A DNA stretch of 20,633 bases. It comes from a virus. The stretch spans positions 1 to 20,633 of the IMG/VR virus record IMGVR_UViG_3300026484_000079, one strand, 5' to 3'. Each line of letters opens with the position of its first letter. Position 1 is the first letter of the stretch. The notes beneath the pieces are model-generated. The model made no database searches. It was not told where the DNA came from and saw nothing but the letters and a program-made list of their open reading frames with translations. The translations under genes were made by a program, and so were the position numbers. Below are positions 8,290 to 14,927 of this stretch, in pieces.

Positions 8290-9041
8290 TTACCCCGTTT
8301 TTAAATTCTTTACATAATTATAAAACATTTGTGAAATTAAATTTATGTAGTTTTTTGGTTTTAGCCCATTCCACCTTAAAGAGTCTTTAACTTGTAAATA
8401 ATTAAATCCAGTAGGCTTACCACTAAAGCCATATGTAAATTGAAGTTGCTTAAATATTTGCATTAATACAAAGGCTTCATATTCATAATTGTTAAATGAA
8501 ACAATTTTCGATAGAGGATCATTTAAAATCTCTCTATCCCTTTCATCTAAATTCGTAAAGTCTGTACCGTCTGCAAATTGTCCCGCCCACTCAATTAGTT
8601 TTGAGTAGCGTTCTGCTTTTTTTCTTCAATATCCTTTAGAATTGTTTGCATAACAATTTCATATGAGTATTGCTCACAAATTTCTAAAAGATCGTCAATT
8701 TTATCGCTTTCAACACACATATTGAAACGAATTTTTGAAGCTTCTTCTCTTGTGTTTAAGCTTTCAAGCTCTTTTTGTATAGCTTCTGTTTCATCTTCAA
8801 TTTTAAATATTTTCTTTTGCAACTCTTTAATCTTGCTTTTATCGTCCTCATACTTGAGTTCAATTGATAAACGTTTAGCTTTTTTTGCTAGTTTTTGAAG
8901 TTTGTTAGTTAATTGTTGATCTTTTTCAAATTTAAGTTCAATCTCTTTTTTTTCTTTTTTAGTTAAATCTCTAAAAGTTCCACCAATTACAGTTCCGTTT
9001 TCAAGTTCAATTTTAAAAGTTTCTTTAAATGTAAGTTTCAT
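8290..9041 (-). CDS. Tail assembly chaperone, long form made by -1 frameshift (GT-type, about 250 aa)
   Basis: This is the frameshift fusion equivalent to lambda gpG-T. Translation from ATG 9041 shifts back one base at the slippery heptamer A AAA AAG (8622-8616) and continues GCA GAA CGC TAC. That frame is open for 108 codons to TAA at 8292-8290, directly before the tape measure start. The extension is well-formed coding sequence (AERYSKLIEWAGQFADGT to YNYVKNLKTG) and has no start of its own with a ribosome site. In lambda and many siphophages the long form recruits tube protein to the tape measure while the short form coats it, and their ratio matters. Position between major tail protein and tape measure is exactly as expected. 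The shift itself is inferred but very well supported. Confidence 0.92.
8587..8637 (-). promoter_or_regulatory. Programmed -1 frameshift signal (internal Shine-Dalgarno, slippery site, hairpin)
   Basis: Three elements follow each other on the mRNA. An internal Shine-Dalgarno AAAGGA lies at 8637-8632. Nine bases later comes the slippery A AAA AAG at 8622-8616, in the right phase. After a 7-base spacer, a hairpin forms between CTACTCAA (8608-8601) and TTGAGTGG (8594-8587), 8 pairs with one G-U and a 6-base loop. The zero-frame stop codon sits partly in that loop. The arrangement mirrors the E. coli dnaX signal. Confidence 0.85.
8595..9041 (-). CDS. Tail assembly chaperone, short form (G-type, 148 aa)
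   Basis: The unshifted product ends at TAA 8597-8595, 21 bases after the slippery site. It is lysine/glutamate-rich with a long heptad-like helix (about residues 30-95 of this form), as is common in short tail chaperones. I place the start at ATG 9041 (MKLTFKETFKIEL) and not at the upstream in-frame ATG at 9095. The former has an AGGA site with 6-base spacing and gives a typical N-terminus. The longer reading would begin inside a short tandem repeat with a cysteine/histidine-rich leader. It probably coats the tape measure before tube polymerisation. Role assigned from gene order and the frameshift signal, since these proteins share little sequence. Confidence 0.88.
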   Translation of the reverse strand: MKLTFKETFKIELENGTVIGGTFRDLTKKEKKEIELKFEKDQQLTNKLQKLAKKAKRLSIELKYEDDKSKIKELQKKIFKIEDETEAIQKELESLNTREEASKIRFNMCVESDKIDDLLEICEQYSYEIVMQTILKDIEEKKQNATQN

Positions 9042-9052
9042 ATTTTTTCCTA

Positions 9053-9080
9053 TGTAGATTGTTTTTGTGTAGATTGTTTT
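9053..9080. repeat. Short tandem repeat upstream of the chaperone gene
   Basis: The 13-base unit TGTAGATTGTTTT occurs at 9053-9065 and again at 9068-9080, a 15-base period. It lies in the 75-base gap between the major tail gene and the chaperone start. No function is evident. Confidence 0.8.
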
Positions 9081-9085
9081 CAGGT

Positions 9086-9110
9086 GGTGGCACATATCTA
9101 CAAAGCCACC
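9086..9110 (-). other. Hairpin between major tail protein and tail chaperone genes
   Basis: GGTGGC (9086-9091) and GCCACC (9105-9110) form a 6-pair GC-rich stem with a 13-base loop, just after the major tail stop. On the minus-strand RNA it is followed by an A-rich tract, not a U-run, so it is not a standard terminator. It could protect the abundant tail-protein message from 3' decay. Confidence 0.45.
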
Positions 9111-9116
9111 TCGCTA

Positions 9117-10082
9117 TTAAGCGAAGAAACCGTGCTTAAGTGAGATTTGATTGTCTCCTGTTAATAACCAAGTAAAAGAACGCTTTAGTGTAGATTTATC
9201 CACACTATCGCTAAAAGTGTTTGCCTTTGCTGTGCTACAAGTAATATCAACAGATTTACCATTAATTAAAGCACCTGTGCCATCTGTGCCTAATTTTAGG
9301 TTAATTGCTTCAACTGTTCCATTTTTAAGTGATGAAATAGCATTATTATAGTCTGCATTTTCAGGGTAAAAGTCTGCTGTTACTTTAATAACATAGTCTT
9401 TCATTTCAAAGTTTTTACGTCCCATACCGTAAAACTCTTGAATATCTGCACCCATTTCAATAGAAACGTTATCAGGTACTAAATTAACGCCACCAGCGGT
9501 AAACACATCAGCAGAGCTAACAAGCAAAATAGGTTCAGGATTTGGAGTTACAGTTGGATTTGCTTCTGCAACAGATACGCCCTCGTTATCTAAAAACGCA
9601 GAAATAGTTGCATCAATAGTTGCAACTCTACCAACTGGAAAGTTGAATTTAATATCTGCTACCGCTGCATCTGTAACAGTGTGCTTGTTTCCATCTAAAT
9701 AAGCAACAATACTACCTCTCAAAGGAGTTTGTGAATTTACATACGTAACAGTTTCTTCGTCCTCTGTTGAAGTGTCAATAATTTCATCAAAGCCACCAAT
9801 TTTTAAAAGCTCTCCATATTCTGGATGTGTATCAAGTGCATCAGCTGCACTGTTTGATGATCTCATATTTATAGTAAAGCTCTGTGAGATTGTAACGTGT
9901 CCCGTATCTACATAAGATGAATTACTACCAAGTTTACCATTAATACGTTTAAACTCTTCTACTGGAACATCAGGCGAAAAAGCAAATTCTTCTGTAACCT
10001 CTAAAAAGTTCGCTGGTGCATCAGGTAACGTTGCACCACTCAAAACAAATAAAGCACTTTTTTTTGTGTTTGTTAATGCCAT
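9117..10082 (-). CDS. Major tail (tube) protein (321 aa)
   Basis: This is the main tube subunit of a long non-contractile tail. It lies between the tail terminator and the chaperone pair, the standard place. The protein is beta-rich and Ser/Thr-rich with no signal peptide. It starts MALTNTKKSALFVL, with a glycine/serine loop (RINGKLGSNSSYVDTGHVTIS) near residues 46-66. At 321 aa it is about twice a single tube fold. The second half (about 190-321) reads like a second beta domain (DNVSIEMGADIQEFYGMGRKN, LKRSFTWLLTGDNQ), so it may be a two-domain subunit that makes trimer-of-two-fold rings or carries an outward decoration domain. AAGGA precedes the ATG. Family assignment rests on position and fold character, with no diagnostic motif. 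Confidence 0.8.
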   Translation of the reverse strand: MALTNTKKSALFVLSGATLPDAPANFLEVTEEFAFSPDVPVEEFKRINGKLGSNSSYVDTGHVTISQSFTINMRSSNSAADALDTHPEYGELLKIGGFDEIIDTSTEDEETVTYVNSQTPLRGSIVAYLDGNKHTVTDAAVADIKFNFPVGRVATIDATISAFLDNEGVSVAEANPTVTPNPEPILLVSSADVFTAGGVNLVPDNVSIEMGADIQEFYGMGRKNFEMKDYVIKVTADFYPENADYNNAISSLKNGTVEAINLKLGTDGTGALINGKSVDITCSTAKANTFSDSVDKSTLKRSFTWLLTGDNQISLKHGFFA

Positions 10083-10097
10083 ATATTTTTCCTTTTA

Positions 10098-10478
10098 TTA
10101 AAATTTGTTCACTTCAAAAATAGTTAACACCTCAAAAAAGCCATTATCTAAGTTTGTAGCTCCTCTGTCTTGTCCTATACTTACATTTATATCTGCAAAT
10201 TGTTTACCATTCAAGAAAGTTTTTACATCATCAGATAATTTATAAGTTAAAGGAACGGTTTTTGCATAACAAAATACTTTTAAAATAGCGTTGTTTCTAA
10301 TTCTTCCGACACTTGATCCATCAAAACCTATAAGATCATTCTTAATAGGTGTGTAAACTAAGCTTATCCATTTATCAACATTGCTATAATCAAAGTCCAC
10401 GCCATCAAATTGTATTTGTGTTTGAGTCCAGTTATCTATGAAGTATTGTTCTAACGTGCTTTTAATTTCTAAAGTCAT
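10098..10478 (-). CDS. Tail terminator protein, DUF4128-like (126 aa)
   Basis: It probably caps the tail tube and joins it to the neck, as lambda gpU does. The size (126 aa) and location just before the major tail gene are typical. The order of elements matches the DUF4128/tail-terminator family as I know it: an N-terminal helix with an F-I-D-N-W box (about 13-17), D-K-W-I-S (about 35-39) followed by strands, a G-R-I-R-N-N turn, a strand reading ILKVFCYAK, a helix with L-S-D-D-V-K-T-F-L, and a closing strand. AAAGG lies 8 bases before the ATG. Probable, not certain. Confidence 0.7.
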   Translation of the reverse strand: MTLEIKSTLEQYFIDNWTQTQIQFDGVDFDYSNVDKWISLVYTPIKNDLIGFDGSSVGRIRNNAILKVFCYAKTVPLTYKLSDDVKTFLNGKQFADINVSIGQDRGATNLDNGFFEVLTIFEVNKF

Positions 10479-10503
10479 ACAAAAACCTTTCCTTGTAATT
10501 ATA

Positions 10504-10824
10504 TCATTTTTGTAGCGAATTTAATTTATTTTCTATTCTATTCTCAAACTCTTTCAACATAGACTCTCCACCGTCAATCCATTGTTCAGAGCCTAACCAC
10601 TTTTTACCAACTTTTCTACGTCCTGCAAATAAAATATCTGCATATTCCATATTATTAGAAATGCTCCAAGAATACTTTTTGTTCTTATCTAGACTCCACG
10701 CACTTCTAAAGCTTCCTGTATCAACTGGAGATGCTTTCACAAACTCACTATAAAGTGTAATTACTTCATTTGTTATCGCTTGTTCTGTTTCTTTTATAAG
10801 TTCACTAAAAGAGTCACTTAACAT
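10504..10824 (-). CDS. HK97 gp10-like neck/tail-completion protein (106 aa)
   Basis: The key signature is SPVDTGSFRSAW (about residues 32-43), the P-V-D-T-G-x-(F/L)-R-x-S-(W/I) box of HK97 gp10-type proteins, followed by a W-S-I-S-N-N-M-E-Y-A strand and a G-S-E-Q-W-I segment near the end. These proteins sit at the head-tail joint or tail end in siphophages. The start codon overlaps the stop of the preceding gene (TAATG), which implies translational coupling. The C-terminal 20 residues form a charged helix. Confidence 0.82.
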   Translation of the reverse strand: MLSDSFSELIKETEQAITNEVITLYSEFVKASPVDTGSFRSAWSLDKNKKYSWSISNNMEYADILFAGRRKVGKKWLGSEQWIDGGESMLKEFENRIENKLNSLQK

Positions 10825-11171
10825 TATTTTCTCGCTAAAATCTCATACTTTAAAACTGTACCTTGTAAAATAGATTCAGTCACTTTTATAATATCATACT
10901 CAACATTATTAAACACTATCTTATCTTTTTTTGTTGGTTCAATATCACTATAAAGCATCAATTCTAAAACTTTACTATTTATTGTTTCTTTAGGCACTTT
11001 TTCTGTTTTATTGTTTCTAATAAAAGCATTTAAGTTTATATCTGTTGTAGTTTCTGTTTGTCCTGTTTGTGTATCATAACTACTTTGCGTAACAACTCTT
11101 AATACAACTCCTGTTCCATAGTCTGAAAGAGCTTGTTTTATATCTTTTAATACACTTGTTGCTTCACTCAT
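10824..11171 (-). CDS. Head-closure / head-tail joining protein (115 aa)
   Basis: A small beta-rich protein sits between an adaptor-type gene and the gp10-like gene, where head-closure (stopper) proteins are encoded. It has a GTGVVLRVVTQSSYDTQTGQ segment (about 19-38), where phage stoppers often have the pattern V-x-L-R-x-x-T-x-x-x-Y-D-x-x-T-G. It ends in strands around EYDIIKVTESILQGTVLKYEIL. The shared YD-TG-type loop supports the role. The ATG is one base beyond the stop of the upstream gene, with GAAAGAGG as ribosome site. Role from position and this pattern; moderate confidence. Confidence 0.65.
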   Translation of the reverse strand: MSEATSVLKDIKQALSDYGTGVVLRVVTQSSYDTQTGQTETTTDINLNAFIRNNKTEKVPKETINSKVLELMLYSDIEPTKKDKIVFNNVEYDIIKVTESILQGTVLKYEILARK

Positions 11172-11172
11172 T

Positions 11173-11598
11173 TTAGCCTCTTTCTACACGAAAAGCTCCA
11201 GCACTTCTAAAGCCGAACTCACTTAGCAACTCGCTTACGATAGACGGGAAAGAATTAGATTTTTTACCTTTAGTAAAATACTCTTTTTTTAATGCTCCAT
11301 CAACCTCAAGAACTTTAATGTTACTACTTCCATCTTCATTAGTCATATCTTTATCTATTGAAAATAAGCTAAGATAGACAACTGCTAATTTTAGATTGAA
11401 AGGCGTTTCACTCTCAGTTGTCTCATTAATTTTATTTTTAATTAATAGTGTGCTTTGCCTCAAATACAACTCTTTTTTTTCAGAAGATAAATTATCCCAT
11501 CCCCGAGTGTTTGTTGCATATTTTACAACAATATCATCTGCTTCTTCAACGCCTAAAAAACTATCATAATTTGCTTCAGGATATACAATAAGTGCCAT
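11173..11598 (-). CDS. Head-tail connector (adaptor), DnaT-like-domain family (141 aa)
   Basis: The first 60 residues follow the layout of phage head-completion proteins annotated as 'putative DnaT-like': an alanine start, a Y-D-S-F-L-G-V-E-E-A-D box (about 11-21), then T-R-G-W-D-N-L-S-S-E-K-K and a helix LRQSTLLIKNKI. In this family the matching pattern is S-Y-V-S-x-x-x-A-D ... W ... K-x-x-A-L-x-x-A-T. Such proteins form the first ring under the portal, and the DnaT label is a historical domain name, not evidence of replication. The C-terminus has a conserved-looking S-E-F-G-F-R-S-A-G-A-F tail. AAAGGA precedes the start. Confidence 0.65.
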   Translation of the reverse strand: MALIVYPEANYDSFLGVEEADDIVVKYATNTRGWDNLSSEKKELYLRQSTLLIKNKINETTESETPFNLKLAVVYLSLFSIDKDMTNEDGSSNIKVLEVDGALKKEYFTKGKKSNSFPSIVSELLSEFGFRSAGAFRVERG

Positions 11599-11620
11599 AA
11601 CTATTCCTTTGATTATCTTA

Positions 11621-11646
11621 ATAGAGAGGTAAAAGTACCCCTCTAT
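11621..11646 (-). other. Strong 11-pair hairpin between two head-tail genes
   Basis: On the minus-strand RNA, ATAGAGGGGTA and TACCTCTCTAT pair over 11 positions (one G-U) around the 4-base loop CTTT. It fills the 55-base gap between the 49-aa gene and the connector gene. It is not followed by a U-run, so an RNA processing or stability element is more likely than a terminator. Confidence 0.6.
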
Positions 11647-11653
11647 AAAACAA

Positions 11654-11803
11654 TCACTTTTCAGCAGCTTCTTTTAATGCTTTCTTTTCAGCAGCTATTA
11701 AAGGCTTTTCAAGTGTATAGCCAGCAGTAAGCCAATCTTTTACATCAATTCTATGATTAACTTTATACTCTTTTCCTTTTTTATCATAAACAATAGTACT
11801 CAT
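11654..11803 (-). CDS. Small conserved-type head-region protein (49 aa)
   Basis: A short gene reads MSTIVYDKKGKEYKVNHRID and continues to a lysine/alanine-rich helix ending AAEK. The middle contains a D-W-L-T-A-G-Y box. Short proteins with a D-W-L-x-x-G-(W/Y) box and a basic tail are common between capsid and connector genes of tailed phages. Start support is good: AGGGA lies 7-8 bases upstream, and the gene sits 10 bases after the cement gene stop in an otherwise empty 215-base gap. Function is unknown; a capsid-associated or connector-accessory role is inferred from location alone. Confidence 0.75.
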   Translation of the reverse strand: MSTIVYDKKGKEYKVNHRIDVKDWLTAGYTLEKPLIAAEKKALKEAAEK

Positions 11804-11813
11804 TTATCATCCC

Positions 11814-12176
11814 TTAAATTTTACTAATAAAAGCCGTATAAGTTACTGTTGCACCGTCGCCTGTTTCTGTTGCAGTTACACGGAAAAACTTATTAGCTTG
11901 TTCGGCTGCGAAACCTACTTCAAATTTACCACCAGCTAAAGGCACTTGAATACCATTACCAACTGGAACGAATGTGCCATTAGCACTATCGCTAACCTCT
12001 AATTGTAGAGTAAAATAGTTGTCTGTGTCTGTACCTGTTGCATCTGTAACATTAAATACACAAACATAAGTTGATTCTCCAATATCTAATCCATCAATTT
12101 TAACCGCAGCAGTTGAGGTCGTAGTGTCAGTAGTAATACCATCTACAATTAACCCTAATTTATCAAAAGTTTTCAT
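11814..12176 (-). CDS. Capsid cement/decoration protein, Bbp16-like (120 aa)
   Basis: This small, acidic, beta-rich protein directly follows the major capsid gene, the standard place of decoration proteins. It has a KIDGLDIGES strand (about 26-35), a FTLQLEVSDSANGTFVPVG segment (about 55-73), and a FFRVTATETGDGATVTYTAF end. The order 'strand, L-x-x-S-D-x-x-x-G-x-F loop, then F-R-x-T-x-T' resembles the Bordetella phage Bbp16 capsid-cement family as I recall it, but similar loops occur in other small beta proteins. Its message starts after a possible weak terminator at 12197-12217, which would lower its level relative to the capsid protein. No cysteine pair or enzyme motif. Confidence 0.6.
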   Translation of the reverse strand: MKTFDKLGLIVDGITTDTTTSTAAVKIDGLDIGESTYVCVFNVTDATGTDTDNYFTLQLEVSDSANGTFVPVGNGIQVPLAGGKFEVGFAAEQANKFFRVTATETGDGATVTYTAFISKI

Positions 12177-12196
12177 TTAATTTCCTTGTTTTAATT

Positions 12197-12217
12197 CAAA
12201 CAAAGCCACTAGGCTCT
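12197..12217 (-). terminator. Possible weak terminator after the major capsid gene
   Basis: AGAGCC and GGCTTT pair over 6 positions (one G-U) with a 4-base loop. On the RNA the stem's 3' arm runs into TTTGTTTG. It lies 5 bases past the capsid stop. The stem is short, so partial read-through is expected, and the downstream genes have no other clear promoter. Confidence 0.35.
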
Positions 12218-12221
12218 GCTA

Positions 12222-13127
12222 TTAAGCTGTTACAGCTTCGTCTGTGATTTTAGAAAGTCTTGCGGCAGTACGTGGAGCAAAAACACCAAAACCACTATAC
12301 CATTCAACACGTGTTCTAAACGCAGGTTTTGTTTCAAGCTCTCCAAGATCTCTTACATCCATTCCACCATTTTCAAGCCCAGAAACCTGCCCCTCGCCAA
12401 GTGCTAAAACATAAATAGAAGTAGTGTTTCCAACTTCTGAAAAACCTAAAATATCTGTGTTGTTGTTGTCTTTATCAACAATTAAGATAGGTAAATCATT
12501 GTATTGAGCAATTTGACGACCGAACTCATCTTTAGAATAAGTAATGTTGCCACCAATAGAACTATCTCTTGCAGCAACGGTTAAACGACGTCTCATTGCT
12601 TTGCTCATAAGAATTACATTCGCACCATCTACCGCGTCGATAACTTCATCTAGTTTTGCAAGAGATAATCCAGCACCATCTGTATCGTTTTCAATAAGAG
12701 CATCACCTGTTAAGCGTTTTTGTAAACCATCAAACTCGCGTGGATTCTCCTCGCTATCCCCTTTGATAAAAGTGCGTGTCCAAGCTAAAGCAAGAGATTT
12801 AACTTTCATTGCTTCTTGTACTGCTCTTTGTGATTGTCCCATTGTATCAACGATAAACTTATCAACGTCTAAATCTCCACCAGCGATAGTTAAGGACTCA
12901 ACTTTAGGATTAATAATGCCCGTTGACTCATCAAAAGACTCGTTTACACCACGGAACCCAACACCAGGAAGCGTCTCTTCTACGTTGTACTTTAATGAGT
13001 TTCCGTTAATGCCTTCGAAAGGTAGAACTCTAAGAATATCAGAAGTTTCTGCAAATTTAGTTAAAACTCCTGCTTTGTAAACATCGCCGCCATTTAATTT
13101 GGCAGCTTCTAAAAGTGTTAAAGCCAT
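12222..13127 (-). CDS. Major capsid protein, HK97-fold (301 aa)
   Basis: This is the shell subunit of the phage head. The N-terminus MALTLLEAAKLNGGDVYKAG, then SDILRVLPFEGINGNSLKYN and LPGVGFRGVNESF, is a widespread phage capsid pattern that I recognise. Further in are AGGDLDVDKFIVDTMGQ (about 82-98), LALAWTRTFIKGD, and near the end a W-Y-S-G-F-G-V-F-A-P-R strand. The length (301 aa) and absence of a leading delta domain or protease gene suggest maturation without cleavage, with scaffold supplied by the upstream gene. AAGGA is 6-8 bases before ATG. The gene shares the scaffold promoter at 13883-13914, consistent with high expression. Confidence 0.92.
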   Translation of the reverse strand: MALTLLEAAKLNGGDVYKAGVLTKFAETSDILRVLPFEGINGNSLKYNVEETLPGVGFRGVNESFDESTGIINPKVESLTIAGGDLDVDKFIVDTMGQSQRAVQEAMKVKSLALAWTRTFIKGDSEENPREFDGLQKRLTGDALIENDTDGAGLSLAKLDEVIDAVDGANVILMSKAMRRRLTVAARDSSIGGNITYSKDEFGRQIAQYNDLPILIVDKDNNNTDILGFSEVGNTTSIYVLALGEGQVSGLENGGMDVRDLGELETKPAFRTRVEWYSGFGVFAPRTAARLSKITDEAVTA

Positions 13128-13167
13128 TTTGTTTCCTTTTTAATTTGTTTTAAAATTGCAAAGTAGA

Positions 13168-13851
13168 TTATTTTCTACCCTGCTTCATCATTTCAGTAGC
13201 ACTTAAACCACTAAAATTATTAGGTGTTGCAGTTCCTGCTGTATTTTGAGTACCTGCTCCGCCTTGTGTTGTTGGCTTAAACAATCCAGCATAAGCCTCA
13301 TTTGATGAGATTTGCTTAATCTTATCTTCGATAGTCATAGGGCGACCATCTACTAAAGCAGTTGAACCATCTTCGTTTTTAAATACGATTTTCTCGTTAT
13401 CATTAAAAGTTGCACCTTGTTTTGCAAGTCCTTTTAAAATAGATAAAGTCTCTTTGTTCGCTGCAATATCAACTAATCCACTATTTGCAAAAGCATTATC
13501 TAAAGCCATATTTTGAAGTTTAGATTTGTAAGAGTTCTCAATCTCTTTTTTAGCTTCTACTTCTTGCGATAGTGCCTTTTTAAGATTTTCAATTTCTGCA
13601 ATTACTTGCTCATCTGCTTTACCTTTTTTCACACCGTCTAAAGCTTCATCACTAATCTCTTCTAAACCAAATTTAGTTTTAACAAGATTAAGTTTTTCTT
13701 TTGCCTTGTTTCTTGTTTCTACCGCTTCGTTGAACTTAACTTCCATTGAGTTATACTTCGAACTCAACTCCTCTTGTTGCGACTTGATTTTTTCAACAAG
13801 ATTTTTACCTGCTTCATTATCTCCGATAATCTTAAGCAATTCTTCAAACAT
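13168..13851 (-). CDS. Scaffolding protein (227 aa)
   Basis: The protein sits directly before the major capsid gene. Residues about 10-115 are a long charged coiled coil (heptads in ELSSKYNSMEVKFNEAVETRNKAKEK and later NLKKALSQEVEAKKEIE), followed by a compact segment and a glycine/threonine/asparagine-rich linker (about 195-215), then a short basic end (SATEMMKQGRK). That is the layout of capsid scaffolds, which template the procapsid and leave or are lost. The start at ATG 13851 has the best ribosome site in the window, GGAGG with 6-base spacing, and follows a promoter by about 25 bases, so the product is probably abundant. No protease motif. Assignment by structure and position. Confidence 0.85.
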   Translation of the reverse strand: MFEELLKIIGDNEAGKNLVEKIKSQQEELSSKYNSMEVKFNEAVETRNKAKEKLNLVKTKFGLEEISDEALDGVKKGKADEQVIAEIENLKKALSQEVEAKKEIENSYKSKLQNMALDNAFANSGLVDIAANKETLSILKGLAKQGATFNDNEKIVFKNEDGSTALVDGRPMTIEDKIKQISSNEAYAGLFKPTTQGGAGTQNTAGTATPNNFSGLSATEMMKQGRK

Positions 13852-13857
13852 ATAATA

Positions 13858-13862
13858 CCTCC
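13858..13862 (-). promoter_or_regulatory. Strong Shine-Dalgarno of the scaffold gene
   Basis: GGAGG, 6 bases before the ATG, is the closest match to the anti-Shine-Dalgarno in the window. Most other genes have AAGGA or weaker. This fits the need for many scaffold copies. Confidence 0.75.
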
Positions 13863-13882
13863 ATATTAAAATGTATGATTGT

Positions 13883-13914
13883 ATTATATCATAAAATTTT
13901 ATTTAGTTTATGAT
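13883..13914 (-). promoter_or_regulatory. Scaffold/capsid promoter with extended -10 and overlapping inverted repeat
   Basis: The extended -10 TGATATAAT lies at 13891-13883 on the minus strand. The -35 region is AT-rich with no consensus, as is usual in Campylobacterota. An 8-base inverted repeat, ATCATAAA (13907-13914 on the minus strand reading) and TTTATGAT (13888-13895), spaced by 11 bases, covers the upstream edge of the -10 and the -35 region, which is operator-like. The start of RNA would be near 13876. Confidence 0.6.
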
Positions 13915-13987
13915 TTTGCCAACATATTGACAATTAAGTTTAAACTGGATATCATAGCACTGAGCTAACAGGGAAAATAGAGTTTGT

Positions 13988-14011
13988 ACACTAGCATTAT
14001 TTAGCTAGTGT
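13988..14011 (-). other. Hairpin over the 3' end of the minor head protein gene
   Basis: ACACTAGC (13988-13995) and GCTAGTGT (14004-14011) are a perfect 8-base inverted repeat around an 8-base loop that includes the stop codon. The minus-strand RNA continues ACAAACTCTATTTT, so a terminator is possible but not standard. It separates the packaging block from the scaffold/capsid block. Confidence 0.5.
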
Positions 14012-14926
14012 GTCTTTTATGTCTTTAAGACTTAACTCTTTGCCCTTAACATCACTTAAGCCACCTACTTTATATTTGCCTTTTTTATACGCTTCAAACT
14101 TCTTTTTACCTAAAACTTTCTTTTGAAATGCTTCATCTTGCAATTTAAACCATTCGCCATATGTTGTACTTCCATCCACTTCCCCAAATTGTGAAGCTCT
14201 TTTATGCTTTGTATCAACACAAGGGATAAAAACACTTCTGCAATGAAAATGTACATTTATTTCTCCTTGTATTTCTTCAATAGATTTGTGATACTTTCTG
14301 CCATCGTGATTTCTGCAATATTCGCTTGTCCTGCTATCAAGTGTAGCAACATACTCGAAACAATCAATATTAAGCTCTTTGTATGCTTTATGCCTTGTTG
14401 TTGCTCTGCTCTCGCTTATGTAAGTATAGACAACGTTATTGAGTTGATGACATATTAGCTTACTATCTTTAAATCTTAAATCTTTTATTATCTCGTGTGA
14501 CGGTTTACCTTGTGCAACTCCTGCACCAACAATTCTTTTAAGTTGTCTTATGTGATTATCGCTTGTAGCTTTTATTAAGTCTTTGAATTGATAACCTTGA
14601 ATAAGTCTATTTTGATTAACTATCTCTTCTATTGTAGATTTTGGTAGTGTAGCACCTAAATAAGCACTGTATGCTATTGCACTAGCTTCTACTGCGTCTT
14701 GCTGCAAATCGTCAAATAACTGTTTATATGCAGGACTTATCTCACTAACTATCAATGCGAATAACTCATTTAATCTTTTACGCGTAAAATTATCGTTAGT
14801 TAGTTCTATTTCATCAATAATATTATGCAATGCCAACTTTAATGTTTTTTCTATATCTGTTTTTGATGGGGCTTCTAGCAATTCAAAGAGTGTTTGTTCC
14901 TTGAAAGCTAAGTCGTAATAATTCAT
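13997..14926 (-). CDS. Minor head protein, MuF / SPP1 gp7-like (309 aa)
   Basis: The hallmark is at about residues 195-238: ATLDSRTSEYCRNHDGRKY, then INVHFHCRSVFIPC. This is the Mu F / SPP1 gp7 box (D-S-R-T-x-x-x-C-x-x-x-D-G, later H-x-x-C-R). Such proteins enter the procapsid with the portal and may help genome ejection. Residues 1-190 are helical. After about 245 comes the common C-terminal segment TYGEWFKLQDEAFQKKVLG and a basic K-rich run. No extra toxin or enzyme domain is fused, as happens in some relatives. The start follows the portal stop by one base, with GAGGTG as ribosome site. Confidence 0.9.
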   Translation of the reverse strand: MNYYDLAFKEQTLFELLEAPSKTDIEKTLKLALHNIIDEIELTNDNFTRKRLNELFALIVSEISPAYKQLFDDLQQDAVEASAIAYSAYLGATLPKSTIEEIVNQNRLIQGYQFKDLIKATSDNHIRQLKRIVGAGVAQGKPSHEIIKDLRFKDSKLICHQLNNVVYTYISESRATTRHKAYKELNIDCFEYVATLDSRTSEYCRNHDGRKYHKSIEEIQGEINVHFHCRSVFIPCVDTKHKRASQFGEVDGSTTYGEWFKLQDEAFQKKVLGKKKFEAYKKGKYKVGGLSDVKGKELSLKDIKDTLAK

Positions 14927-14927
14927 T

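Noticed and set aside
9042-9095. The upstream ATG of the tail chaperone
   Set aside because: It would translate a 15-base tandem repeat and lacks a good ribosome site. ATG 9041 has AGGA at 6 bases.
12544-13080. A 178-codon plus-strand frame inside the capsid gene
   Set aside because: It is the antisense of the clearly recognised major capsid gene, and all other genes in the window are on the minus strand.
13951-13970. A tRNA D-arm-like string (TAGCTCAGTG) on the minus strand
   Set aside because: No matching D-stem, anticodon arm or T-arm follows, so no cloverleaf can be drawn. It is too short to be an att fragment of a tRNA 3' end.
13997-14926. A possible polymorphic toxin fused to the MuF-type protein
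   Set aside because: The C-terminus has only the common MuF tail segment and a lysine-rich end, with no extra domain.
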